From Trichosporon coremiiforme (taxonomy: Eukaryota; Basidiomycota; Tremellomycetes; Trichosporonales; Trichosporonaceae), in NCBI GenBank assembly GCA_039545355.1, contig BCJJ01000008.1, positions 1,227,004-1,291,003 of the forward strand: a DNA stretch of 64,000 nucleotides, in the 5' to 3' direction. The translations under genes were made by a program, and so were the position numbers. A model generated the notes under the pieces. The model made no database searches and was not told the origin of the DNA. It saw only the letters and a program-made list of their open reading frames with translations. This document shows, piece by piece, positions 10,514 through 21,158 of the stretch. Position 1 is the stretch's first letter. Every line of letters starts with the position of its first letter.

Positions 10514-11368
10514 ATGGCCGGAAAGTTGAAGGTCGCCGTGCTCGGCGCGGGGCAGATGGGATCCGGCATCGCGACTCTGCTCGCTGATGCCGGTCACGCG
10601 GTCACGTCTTGGGACGCGGTTCCCGCTGCTCTGGAGCGTCTGCCTTCGAACATCAAGACCACGCTCGAGCTCGAGGACGCGGTCCGCGGGGTGGACCTGA
10701 TCATGGAGGCGATTGCGGAGGACATGGACATCAAGCACGGTGTGTACAAGCGCATCTCAGCCGTGAACGACAGTGGCATCCTCGCGTCAAATACGTCGTC
10801 CCTCTCAGCGTCCGCGTTGGCCGAGGCCGTCACGAACCCCGGCCGCTTCGCGATCGCGCACTTCTTCAACCCACCGCGGCTCGTGCCGCTCGTCGAGATT
10901 GTGCCCGCCTCGCAGACCTGCGAAGACGTCCTGAAGACGCTGAAGGACGTGCTCACCGACGCGGGCAAGCTCCCCGTTGTGCTCAGGAAGGAAGTGCCCG
11001 GCTTCGTCGCGAACCGGCTGCAGGCGGCGCTGCTCCGCGAGGCGTTCAGCCTCGTCGAGGACGGTGTCGTGTCTCCTGAAGATCTCGATCTCGTCGTCCG
11101 CGCCAGCATTGGTCCGAGGTGGGCCGCCGGTGGTCCCATGACGATTACGGACCTGGGAGGACTCGACATCTGGAAGGCGGTCACGACACAGCTGTACCCC
11201 GTGCTCAGCAATACGGACACGCCGCCCCGGACCATCACGGATAAAGTGGACAAGGGGGAGCTTGGGGCGAAGACTGGTAGTGGCATCTATCAGCACAAAC
11301 CGGAGGAGGACCAGAAGGTCAAGGATCGGATTAAGGAGCACTTCAAGCTCGAGTTCCCGAATCTCTGA
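10514..11368 (+). CDS. 3-hydroxyacyl-CoA dehydrogenase family protein (compact)
   Basis: NAD(P)-dependent oxidoreductase of the 3-hydroxyacyl-CoA/3-hydroxybutyryl-CoA dehydrogenase family, 284 residues, no intron. The Rossmann motif GAGQMGSGIA starts at residue 10. Expected active-site elements are present: SNTSSLS, the catalytic His in HFFNPP, the Glu in PLVEIVPAS that pairs with it, and VPGFVANRLQ. The C-terminal domain has GPRWAAGGP and TDLGGLDIW. Oddity: between the second strand of the Rossmann fold (SWDAV) and VDLIMEAI only about 20 residues remain where the typical enzyme has about 40, so a helical insertion is missing. The GPRWA motif also occurs in lambda-crystallin and carnitine dehydrogenase relatives, so the substrate may not be a CoA ester. 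A longer upstream frame starts with GTG and is ignored; ACAATGG at 10514 is the first good ATG. Confidence 0.88.
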   Translation: MAGKLKVAVLGAGQMGSGIATLLADAGHAVTSWDAVPAALERLPSNIKTTLELEDAVRGVDLIMEAIAEDMDIKHGVYKRISAVNDSGILASNTSSLSASALAEAVTNPGRFAIAHFFNPPRLVPLVEIVPASQTCEDVLKTLKDVLTDAGKLPVVLRKEVPGFVANRLQAALLREAFSLVEDGVVSPEDLDLVVRASIGPRWAAGGPMTITDLGGLDIWKAVTTQLYPVLSNTDTPPRTITDKVDKGELGAKTGSGIYQHKPEEDQKVKDRIKEHFKLEFPNL

Positions 11369-11658
11369 CATCGCATTGCATGTAACAACTCCGCATCGGC
11401 TGGCCCTCTGCGGCGGTGAACGATCGAACAAGCCGCTTGCACGTCGCTCCAGCTTAGCACAACTCTCGAGAGCTTCTCTATGGCACCGACGTCAGTGAGA
11501 TTCGAACATGCACCAGGAATGGAGACCGGGAGTGAACATTACTGACAACTCTTGACAATGAGAGTTTGAGGATATCTGCCAACTCATGACTTGCGCCGGG
11601 GCTCGGTTTACCCACAACAGTGTCTGCAGGCTGAGTCCTGTGGGTGTCATCTGCTTGC

Positions 11659-11676
11659 GGGGGGGGGGGGGGGGGG
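11659..11676. repeat. G homopolymer, 18 nt
   Basis: An uninterrupted run of 18 G bases in non-coding sequence. Length is likely variable between isolates and error-prone in assemblies. Confidence 0.9.
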
Positions 11677-14600
11677 TGCGATGGTGGCGCACAGTCATCC
11701 TGTCTGTGCTGAGGATCCATCAACTTCGCGCAGATTGCAGGGCTGTAGCCTTGCTGCTCACAGGGACTCATTCCGCAAGCACCACTCACAGCAGTGATGC
11801 CACTCAGCGTCTGTTCTTTTCCTCGTGCAGACCTCTGCAAGCCACCAGCACACAGCACGTAGTACGCTCTCTCGCCCACTCCCTGTTGGAGAAGGTGCGT
11901 TTGATCGCGACACGGACATCTTCCGAATTTTCTGAATGCCAAGAAAGGTCTTCTCCAGTTGCCTTCCCTCACTCTCGTCGCTCTGGATCAAGAAGGCGGT
12001 GGGGAAAAGAATCTGTTCCAACTTGACTCCCCATTAGTAGCTACCGTTTATCGTCAGTAGTCGGCTGGGGAATCCGGGCCCAGCCGCGCGAGTGTGATCC
12101 GCAATTGTTATCAGCCGCCTCAGATTCCGCAATCCGCAATCCTCGGTCAGACGGAAGGTATTGGGTCTATTCTTGCAGGCTTGGCGAAGCTCTGGCGAGA
12201 CTTCGGCCAAGATGTGCGTGCTTGGCTATTCTAAATGACTCTTTTCCTTGTTCGCTTCCACTCGTTTCGAGTCAGCAAAATCGCTTCTCATGCAGATGCC
12301 ACACACCTCTCACTCCACAGAATGCTCGACCGAGCGACGCCGTGCCACATTCACGTTAGTTCGTTAGATCATCAGTCAGAAGTCCGGGCAATCGACTGAC
12401 AGGCAACGCTGAAGTCTATCGGTGACTTTCTCGTCACTCCTTCTAGACCTCATTGCAACGTCCGTGGGGCCAGAGCGATTCCAGCCAATTCCCAAAAATC
12501 GTCCCAACTGACATCAGCGGCGAAGCTAGCGACTCATCTCGGTGGGCAGCCGTGGTCTGCGGTAGGTCAGGCGAGAACGCAAGAGCTGCCGTGACTAGCG
12601 ATTAGCTGGAAGATTGGTTGAAGATGGTGTCTCTCATGTCCTTTGGTGACATTCTGTTGCATAAAAGGCGGCAGAGAATTCCAGATCTCATTAAAAACCC
12701 AGCTAACGCATAGACGCATAGACGCAAAGGACGACGCTAAGATATGCGATTCCTGGCTCCGATTGTGATATACATGAGCGAAGGGTATGATATTCTCTGA
12801 GCACATGCTGGAGTGTCGTCATCGCTAGTCTACTATGGGTACGGGCTCGGACCTTTCCTCGGGCCCCCTTGAGCTGCGCAAATTAAGGTGACGGGTCATG
12901 GAATGCCCCGATCGATGCTCAGCTGAGCGACAAGGCAGGGTCAAGGTTATGCAGCGGTGCAGCGGTTACGCGCCACCGGTGGCCCGTCGTGCAGGCAGGG
13001 GCTCTATAACATCTTGTCTCGTAACTTCTCGAGACTAGCGCCACCTCGTCCAAACTCTATTCCGCTCGTGTTACGCGGCTCACCGCTGCTCCTCTACCTT
13101 TCTCTTCCCCGCTTTCCACCCAATTTCCCCCGACCTGGATATGCATCAGCCGCATCAGTTACATTGGTGTCTCCGTTCCTCGCAACAAGCGAACTATCCT
13201 TTCCACGGTAGTACGACGAACGCCGGCAGCGATACGTGATATGTCACTGTGCACCATCCCGCACCGAAAGCACCGAGACGCACGCTATCGGCTGGCATTC
13301 CAGATCTGAACTTGCAGTTAGCGGCGGCGGGGTCGCCTCTCGTCAGTCCGGTGCTCGGGTTTCGGGGCGGAATACGATTCTACTGTCGAGCTGATCTGTA
13401 GCCAACGGTTGTCCTCGGTTCGCGGCGGCGCAACTGAGGGGCGGGCGAGCAGAGGACGAGCAGAGGACGAGCAGAGGGTGGGGAAGTGACTAACCGGTCG
13501 CGAATAGTGCAAACGAGCCCAGAACGGGGCCAGAATAGGATGAATTGAAACGCTAACTTACACCCGACCAAGTAGTACGCCCAACCGCCCAACCGCCTTT
13601 CAGACGACCGGTAGTAATCAACGAGCCAACGAGATAGCCGCGATAGCGCAACTGTGTCGCACAAGTCGCTTTGCATGGCTGTGAAACGAATGAAATGTCG
13701 CCAGACCGCCTCGTTAGCTTTGAAGGTACCTCGGTCACACTATGCCAAGCATTTCGCTAATCAAGTTTGGCCGGACACCGCGCAGCGACCGGGACACCTG
13801 TGCCCGGTTGCAGTAGGCGACATAAGTGTCGACCGGAGCTGGTGTGTTCCGGCAGTTGTCGCGAGATGCTACTGAGTGAGCGACGCTGTGTTCCGAGTAA
13901 CTGTTGCGGCTGAGGAAGAATCGAGCGAGGAATGAACGTGGGTTGCCAGGTCGCTGGGTTGGGTGGCGACACCATCCGCTCAGGCGCCTATCACGTCCGA
14001 AGCAGAAACGAGAAACGACCCGTTACCCATCACTAACGCGCACTCGCGCCAAGCTGCAGCTCGTTGCAATCCCCGCGAATCACTCCGCGAGCTTGACACG
14101 GGGGCATGCCAAGAATCTTCCCAGCTCTACAATCAGAGCCCTCCGACGTCTCGTGCGTGTTCTGGCGTTCCCCTGTGTTCTCGCACGATCACATGAGCTC
14201 TCGCACCGAGGCACGCTTCTGCCGGAAAGTCGGTGGATTGGCCTGGCTCAAACGCGGAGCCGCAGATCACGAAGGTACGAAGGCGCCATTTGTTGGGTGT
14301 CGGGCGCAATCCTGCCCCAGATCGTCCACTCGTCGTCTGACCGACTCGCACGCCGCGCTTGAACCGAGGTGTGCGCAAGACCTCACCTGAGCCAGTGCGG
14401 CCTTAGTTACCCCACAAACCCGCGATGCACGTTTCGGACGAAGCTGCCGGACATGAGTTGTTGCAGACTACTGGCCGAACTGTGCACGCTGATCGCTTCT
14501 TCCCTACTTCCAGTCACGTACGCGTTGAGCTGCTCGTTGCGGCAGAACCAGCGGATATTGCTGCATGGGACGAGCGAGCGAGCGAGGAGAGCGGTGCTTA

Positions 14601-15810
14601 CCGGGTTCCGTGTCGGGTTGCACGGGGGTCGCTGGGCGACCTTGCTCCACGATACTTTGGATGCACAGGGTGGGTTCTGTGGCACCCGAGAATGGGTGGT
14701 AATCGTGGCGTCATGGTGGAGCAGGTGTGGTGGACGCGTCACGCGAAACTGGGTGGCGATCTGGAAGAGCGGCCCTACAGCAAAAAAATAAGATGAGCGC
14801 AGGCGTGCTGATTGGGCTGCACGTGACGAATCACAACTTTCGTTGTACCTGCGTTCCTCGCAATGGGTCTAACTGTTCGCTGGACGAAACAAGGCACACG
14901 AAACTGTCACGATCCACGGGGTGTCTACGATCGCAAGCCGCCGTTCCGGGGGTTTCCAACCCGGGGGCGAGCAGGCCAGCAGGTGCCCATGCCAGGGGAG
15001 ACGGGGAGGGGCTGGGGGCTGGGGGGGCGGGAAAAAGCAGCAGAGGATGGCGATGGCGACAGCATGCACAAGCGGTGCCGAGGTCGTGGATAGGACACGA
15101 GGAGAGGTATGCATGGATGTCTTGAGCCACAAACAGCCGTACCCACGTGTCTCGCATGTGGACTGTGGAAAGGGTTGGCGGAGGCAATTGCGTGATTGCG
15201 TTTGCTGGATGGCGTGCTTGATGGTGATTTTCATGGTCGAGTGTCGACATGAGCGTCCAACCATGCTCCATCGCCAGTCAGCCCCGCAACGGCCCTCGAC
15301 TTTCCCCGGGTGGCTGCTCACGCGCTAGAGCCAAGAGCTGACTGTTCTCAAGCGAGGAGCCTCGGTACCGCCCAGGGGTCACTAGGGCACACCCTTGCAC
15401 GCCCTTGTCCCCGGACTAAAGCTGGTGCAGGTTAGAGTTCTGGATTGGCTGACTATTGCCGTACCCGCTCTCTGGCTGACACAGGCGCAGGACCCAGACT
15501 GATTTTCGCACACCATGTCATGACAGATCACAGACCACAGACGTATCACACTCCCCCGCGTCATGTCGCCATCGCTTCTGCTCAGGTTTGCGACCCAATC
15601 TCACCAACTGATCTGATCGCTCCGCTTGTCGCGCGACTGCGACGCCGCCAGCCGGTACCATGACCACCACTCACAGCCGCCCCATACGCTACCGTGACGG
15701 CCAGGCAACCGGCTTGATTGTCTAATCCTTTACTCCTTCGATCCTTCCATCTTGACAACTCACCGATAGACTCACATAGACTGCATAGACGCCTAGACTA
15801 GAGACCGCCC

Positions 15811-15850
15811 GCCTGCCTGCCTGCCTGCCTGCCTGCCTGCCCGCCCGCCC
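15811..15850. repeat. GCCT microsatellite, 7 copies, followed by 3 GCCC
   Basis: Seven perfect GCCT units (15811-15838) pass into three GCCC units. It lies about 85 bp upstream of the TATA-like box of the sulfate permease. Confidence 0.9.
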
Positions 15851-15933
15851 GGCCCCAGCTAGCCCGCGGCCCCCTCCTGTCCCCTGCTCTCCTCGCCTGA
15901 CCCCCCTTCCCCTCGACTTCAGTCTTCCAAGAC

Positions 15934-15940
15934 TATATAT
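15934..15940 (+). promoter_or_regulatory. TATA-like box of the sulfate permease gene
   Basis: The sequence GACTATATATCAGG lies about 250 bp upstream of the start codon, with a pyrimidine-rich tract on its 5' side and a CA-rich leader after it. This is the clearest TATA element in the window. Confidence 0.55.
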
Positions 15941-16189
15941 CAGGACCGCAACGTTTCTTGGGATTCCGAACATCCTCCCAGACACCGAGACCAGGTTCCA
16001 AACAGCACTCGCTCGCTCCTCGCGCAGTGCCCTCACTCTCGCTCTTTGTCCCTCGATCCAATTCCAAAAGAGCAGAGCGCCTCAACAGTCCTTACGACTG
16101 GTGACTAGCCACTCGACCCCCATTCCTCACTACAGACTCGCAGCTCCGTCAGCTGACCGACGTCTAAAGCCCGACGGCCCCTCGCCACC

Positions 16190-18703
16190 ATGGGCAACAT
16201 CAAGCAGACTGTCAAGAACAAGCTCTGTGACTGGACGGGCTACGACCCGAACGCCCCCCAGTCCGTCACCGTCGCCGATTACTTCAGAGATCACAAGACG
16301 GACATTCGCGAGGCCATCAAGAACTATGTCCTCTCCCTGTTCCCGTTCCTGCAGTGGGTGCCCCGCTACAACCTGCAGTGGCTGTACGGCGACCTGATCG
16401 CCGGTATCACTGTCGGTATGGTCCTTGTCCCCCAGTCTCTGTCCTACGCCAAGCTCGCCAACTTGCCCCCCGAGTACGGCCTTTACTCGTCTTTCATCGG
16501 AGTGCTCACGTATGCCCTCTTCGCCACGGCCAAGGATGTCTCGATCGGTCCCGTCGCTGTCATGTCTCTTGAGACGGGCCGCATCATCAACCACGTCCAG
16601 GAGACGCACCCCGACAAGTGGACCAACCCCGAGATTGGTGTGTGTCTCGCGTTCATCTGTGGTTTCATCGTTCTCGCTATCGGTCTCTTCCGCATCGGCT
16701 GGATCATCGAGTTCATCCCGCAGCCTGCTGTTTCCGGATTCATGACTGGCTCTGCGCTCTCCATCGCCGCCGGCCAGGTCCCCGCCCTGCTTGGCACGTC
16801 TAAGCTGTTTGACACCAAGGCGGCGACCTACGAGGTCATCATCAATACGCTGAAGCACCTGCCCCACTGCAACCTGGACGCGGCGTTCGGTGTCTCCTCG
16901 CTCGCTCTGCTTTACTTCATCAAGTGGGGACTCACGTTCCTCCAGACGCGTTACCCCAAATATGCTCGCTGGGCCTTCTTCGCGCAGGCACTCCGCCACG
17001 CCCTCGTCATCATTCTCTTCACCATCATCTCGTGGCGCATCAACTACCCGTCCATTAAGGCGGGCAAGAAGAGCCGCATTGCGCTCGTCGGCCACGTCCC
17101 CTCTGGTCTTCAGCACGTCGGCTCGCCTCACATTTCGACCGAGCTCATCGCCGCCATGGGCTCGCACCTCCCCGTCGCCACCATCATTCTTCTTCTCGAG
17201 CACATTTCCATCGCCAAGTCCTTCGGCCGTCTGAACGGCTACAAGATCAACCCCAACCAGGAGCTCATCGCTATCGGTGTCAACAACACTGTCGGCTCCG
17301 TCTTCTCCGCTTACCCTTCCACCGGTTCGTTCTCGCGTTCTGCCCTCAAGTCCAAGTCTGGTGTCCGCACCCCGGCCGCGGGTATCCCCACCGGAGTAGT
17401 CGTCATCATTGCGCTGTACGCCGTCGCTCCCGCTTTCTACTGGATCCCCAACGCCACCCTCTCCGCCCTCATCATTCACGCCGTCGCCGACCTGGTCGCC
17501 TCGCCCAAGCAGTCGCTCGGCTTCTGGCGCGTCTCGCCCCTCGAGTACATCATCTTCGTCGGTGCCGTCGTTTGGTCCGTCTTCTACACCATCGAGTCGG
17601 GTATCTACTGGTCGCTCGTATGCTCAGTCGTTCTCCTGCTCTTCCGCATTGCGCGTCCCAAGGGCCACTTCCTCGGCCGTGTCCGCATTGCACCCGAGAA
17701 CAACAAGGGCGAGACGCGCGACGTCTACGTCCCACTGTGCCGCAACGGTGTCACGAACGACGACGTCACTGTCGAGCAGCCTCCCGCCGGTATCGTCATC
17801 TACCGATTCGAGGAGTCGTTCCTGTACCCGAACGCGTCGTACATCAATGACAAGCTGGTCGGCTACGTCAAACAGCACACGCGGCGTGGCAAGGACTACC
17901 GCACGATCAAGATGGGTGACCGCCCCTGGAACGACCCGGGACCGAAGAAGGGCCATGAGGACCCCAGCCTGGACGACAGCCACAAGCCTTTGTGCCGCGC
18001 TGTCATCCTCGATTTCCAGGCCGTCGCCAACATTGACACGACCGGAGTGCAGAACCTGATTGACGCACGCAAGGAGGTCGAGAAGTGGGCGGACCGCAGT
18101 GTCGAGTTCCATTTCTGCGGCATTCTGTCTCCTTGGATTCGCCGCGCCCTTATCGCGGGCGGTTTCGGCACCGGCGCGCACAAGAAGGGTGTTGCTCTCG
18201 AGGTTGCGCCCATTGTTCGTCCCTACGGTGTTGGTGGTGACGCCGACCCCGAGCACACTGAGCGCCCGCACCTGTCTCCCCGGCCTGATCTCGAGAGCGG
18301 CCGTTTCGGCAACGACGTCGAGGCGGGCCCCTCGTCGACTCCCACTTCCGCTTCGGGCACTTCGTCCGTCTTTTCCGACTCGGACATCAAGCAGGCGTAC
18401 AGCGCGAGCGAGAACAGCGCGACGCCCCGCGACAGCCACGACAAGCAGGGCAGCATTACGCTGCTGGACCGCGCGACGCCGTTCTTCCACTTCGACCTCG
18501 CAGACGCGCTCAACACGATCGCCGTCGAGGACCTGCACGACAACAGGGAGAAGAGGGGCGCCAAGATCGTGCACGCCATCGAGGGTGAGGAGATTGTTCG
18601 CGAGCACCAAGTGGTCGAGGACGAGACGCCCAAGGACCCGCACACGATCACGCAGGTCGCCCCCGTCGACCCCATGCCCGAGCACCAGACGCGATACGTC
18701 TAA
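16190..18703 (+). CDS. SUL1: High-affinity sulfate permease (SulP/SLC26 family)
   Basis: Plasma-membrane sulfate:proton symporter of the SUL1/SUL2 type, 837 residues in one uninterrupted frame, a usual length. The N-terminal region leads into the transport domain with the family signature GMVLVPQSLSYAKLANLPP and 10-14 hydrophobic segments through about residue 490; EYGLYSSFIG, GFMTGSALSIAAGQ and the conserved STGSFSRSALKSKSGVRTP block are all present. A STAS domain follows at about residues 530-680 (AVILDFQAVANIDTTGVQ...), the cytoplasmic module needed for sorting and activity. The C-terminal 150 residues are polar, Ser/Asp-rich and probably disordered. The ATG at 16190 is in good context (ccaccATGG). 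Lack of introns over 2.5 kb is unusual beside its intron-rich neighbours. Regulation by sulfur supply is expected of the family, but I could not identify a specific binding site. Confidence 0.95.
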   Translation: MGNIKQTVKNKLCDWTGYDPNAPQSVTVADYFRDHKTDIREAIKNYVLSLFPFLQWVPRYNLQWLYGDLIAGITVGMVLVPQSLSYAKLANLPPEYGLYSSFIGVLTYALFATAKDVSIGPVAVMSLETGRIINHVQETHPDKWTNPEIGVCLAFICGFIVLAIGLFRIGWIIEFIPQPAVSGFMTGSALSIAAGQVPALLGTSKLFDTKAATYEVIINTLKHLPHCNLDAAFGVSSLALLYFIKWGLTFLQTRYPKYARWAFFAQALRHALVIILFTIISWRINYPSIKAGKKSRIALVGHVPSGLQHVGSPHISTELIAAMGSHLPVATIILLLEHISIAKSFGRLNGYKINPNQELIAIGVNNTVGSVFSAYPSTGSFSRSALKSKSGVRTPAAGIPTGVVVIIALYAVAPAFYWIPNATLSALIIHAVADLVASPKQSLGFWRVSPLEYIIFVGAVVWSVFYTIESGIYWSLVCSVVLLLFRIARPKGHFLGRVRIAPENNKGETRDVYVPLCRNGVTNDDVTVEQPPAGIVIYRFEESFLYPNASYINDKLVGYVKQHTRRGKDYRTIKMGDRPWNDPGPKKGHEDPSLDDSHKPLCRAVILDFQAVANIDTTGVQNLIDARKEVEKWADRSVEFHFCGILSPWIRRALIAGGFGTGAHKKGVALEVAPIVRPYGVGGDADPEHTERPHLSPRPDLESGRFGNDVEAGPSSTPTSASGTSSVFSDSDIKQAYSASENSATPRDSHDKQGSITLLDRATPFFHFDLADALNTIAVEDLHDNREKRGAKIVHAIEGEEIVREHQVVEDETPKDPHTITQVAPVDPMPEHQTRYV

Positions 18704-19283
18704 GCATCGCATAAAAATTAGTTAAACTGTTATTCTAGCAAAAACCGCCTTCCAACCTTCCTTATCTTGACGAATCAACGCAATACCTAGCCTCCTCTTG
18801 TTGTAAATATTATTCCAATAGGTTAATAGATCACATACATCTGGCACGGGACACTGTCCCTTCCTTGATGCATTGCACTATCAGCGCATTTCTCTGGGCA
18901 CCGGAAGACTCGCATTCGTCTGACTGACTCAGACGGATTCTGCAGATGTCAGAGTGCCACACGATCGGACGCAAGGCGTGGGTGAGTCACCTGCTCTGGC
19001 CCTGGGCTAGGTGCCCTGGACGGAATGTGATAATCGGGAATCAGGCTGATCACGAGCTGACCCTCGCTGAGTCAGGCATCGGAATAGTTCGACGTCATCC
19101 TAACTTAGGGCTGTGCCTGACAGCCAGAGGTGGAGGTGGAGGTGGGGGTGGAGGTGGAGGCCGTCCGTGCGTAGCCCGCTGAGCTTGATAACCACACGCC
19201 CGCTGAGCGCGCTGAGGTGTGTGTGGTGTGTGTGTTTCCCTCCGCATTGCTTGCTATTCCGTTCCAACATCCAGCAGGAAACG
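18704..19283. other. Intergenic region with GGTGGA repeat
   Basis: Downstream of the sulfate permease the sequence is AT-rich (18710-18840, likely polyadenylation region). The rest forms the promoter of the decarboxylase gene and holds the GGTGGA tract at 19129-19160. Confidence 0.4.
19129..19160. repeat. GGTGGA tandem repeat, about 5 copies
   Basis: Five hexamers (one GGTGGG variant) followed by GG, about 125 bp upstream of the decarboxylase start. The purine-rich G-tract array could form a G-quadruplex on the + strand. Confidence 0.85.
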
Positions 19284-20940
19284 ATGAGCGCCGAGGAAGA
19301 CTTTGCCTCCCTCCTCGCAGGCGTTACGTCCCACATTGCGGCCCGCGATGCCCAACTCCCGCTTCTGCCAACCATCGCTTCCCCCGACGAAGTGTCCGCC
19401 GCCGTCGCAGCGCTGCCTTCCGCCCTTCCCCAAGTCGGTCTTGGAACCTCCGCCACTCTCCCCGTCATCCATCAGGTTCTGGATGGATGCACAGTCGGGC
19501 AAGCGGGGCCGCGATACTTTGGTTTCGTGACTGGCGGCGTGACGCCGGCCGCGCAGCTCGCCGACCTGCTCCTGAGCAGCCATGACGAGAACGTCCAAGT
19601 CTCTCTGCCAACCACAGCGGCAGTGAGAACGGAGCAGAAGGCGCTTCAGCTCGTGATTGAGCTGCTTGGTCTCGAGGGCTTCGAGGGACGGACGATCACG
19701 ACCGGCGCGACTGCTAGCAATGTGCTGGGTATGGGTGAGTGCTTCCTTCCCTGCATTGTTTTCGACCGTCACAAGTGCGGAAGACTCTAGCTGTATAGAC
19801 CGACACGTTAGCTGACACCAGCCTGCGCACGGGATAGTGTCGCCAGCCCAGCCTCCGTGCTCGCCCTGCATCCCCACTTCTCGATCGTCAAGGCGTGCTC
19901 TCTCGTTGGGCTTGGGCGGAAGATCGTCACCATCCCCGCGACACCCGAGAACGAGCTGGCGTTCGACCTCGACGCGCTGAAGGGACAACTGGAGAAGGAC
20001 AAGAAGGAGGGAAGGGGTTCGATTGTGGTGATGGGGCGCGGGGAGGTGAACACTGGAGGCTTCCCCGGCAACTTGCCCGCCGTTGCCCAGCTGTGCAACG
20101 AGTACAGGGCGTGGCTGCATGTCGATGCCGGTGAGTCATCCCCTCCCCACTCTCCTTTGGCCTCCCCGGGAATAGCTTCTTCTTGGATTTTCGCGCTTGG
20201 ACTTTCGCGAACTAACCTCAGCGTTTGGCGGATTCGCAGCCGCGGTCCCCGAGCTCGCACACCTGACTGAAGGCATGGAACTCGCAGACTCGATCACGCT
20301 TGACGGTAAGCTTACTTCGACAGCGCCAACGCTAACAGCAAGGGCACAAGTGGCTGAACGTGCCGTACGACTGTGGTCTGTTCTTCACCCGCAAGATGAA
20401 GAGTCTGACAGACGTGCTGGGTCCGGGCGAAGACGCGCCTGCGTACCTCGCCTCGAACTCTGAGACGCCTAGCCCGCTGTACGTCAACATTGAGAACTCG
20501 CGGCGTTTCCGTGCACTGCCGTTGCTCGCGAGTTTGGTGTCGCTTGGCCGGGAAGGTTACGTCGGTGAGTTGAATCACTCCTGAAGTCACCGCAGGGCTC
20601 AGCTGTACGTCGCGCATGGAAGCTGACATCAGACATTTTCCGCCGCAACTGCCTCTTCGCGCGCCAAGTCGCCGAGTACCTCGACAGCCACCCAGGCTAT
20701 GAGCTTCTGAACAAGCAGGAAGGCGATCACATCGTGCCCCTCAACATTGTGCTGTTCGCGGAGAAGGACCCGCAGGGAGCCCCGCTCGCGGACCGGATCA
20801 ACAGCACGAGGAGGATGTACGTCAGCGGCACGGCATGGCGGGGGCAGAAGGCTGTCCGGCTCGCGGTGAGCAACTGGCGAACGGGGGAAGCGGACCTGGA
20901 CATTGTCAAGCAGGTCCTCGACGAAGTCGTCGCAAGGTAG
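19284..20940 (+). CDS. Group II pyridoxal-phosphate-dependent decarboxylase
   Basis: PLP enzyme of the aromatic-L-amino-acid/glutamate decarboxylase family. Five exons, 19284-19734, 19822-20130, 20222-20305, 20343-20564 and 20633-20940, join in phase across introns of 87, 91, 37 and 68 nt to give 457 residues. Diagnostic parts: GPRYFGFVTGG (substrate-side loop), TTGATASNVLGM (phosphate-binding), HVDAAFGGFA (the Asp that holds the pyridine nitrogen; the exon 2/3 junction falls here), and LDGHKWLNVPYDCG with the Schiff-base Lys. The C-terminal small domain ends ...DIVKQVLDEVVAR. Which amino acid it decarboxylates cannot be read from the sequence; fungal relatives are often named tyrosine or diaminobutyrate decarboxylase on weak grounds. 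It lies 218 bp upstream of a nucleoside hydrolase on the same strand, with no evident functional link. Confidence 0.9.
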
Positions 20941-21158
20941 TGCGTTGCAATTTGACGAGGGACAAGGGAGTATGCATCATTATAATGACCCGAGATGTGT
21001 GCGAGACAGAAATAGCAGAGCGGCAATCTCCGACACGCACCGTCAGGCACGACCCCTTGTCAACATCGACGTAGCTTCGAAAGTCGCCGTTGGCCTCCAC
21101 TCTTACCTCCTTTCGTCTTTTCTTTCTTAACTTCACGACCTTCCCCCCCTTAACGACA

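Larger units (their letters stand above)
11369..16189. other. 4.8-kb gene-free stretch, ending in the sulfate permease promoter
   Basis: No supported gene. It holds an 18-base G run (11659-11676), a solitary tRNA B-box-like sequence near 11490-11500 without a foldable tRNA, a short GCATAGAC direct repeat near 12715, and many open frames under 155 codons without recognisable protein sequence. The last 500 bp are pyrimidine-rich and act as the leader of the sulfate permease. Confidence 0.5.

Noticed and set aside
11470..11610. Possible tRNA gene on the minus strand (B-box-like GTTCGAATC near 11498)
   Set aside because: The T-stem does not pair, the acceptor stem pairs only partly, and no anticodon arm with a 7-base loop could be built. 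At most a decayed tRNA or an isolated TFIIIC site.
16130..17479. 449-codon open frame antisense to the sulfate permease
   Set aside because: It is Asp/Gly/Arg/Val-rich as expected from the antisense of GC-rich codons; the sense strand encodes a clear SulP protein.
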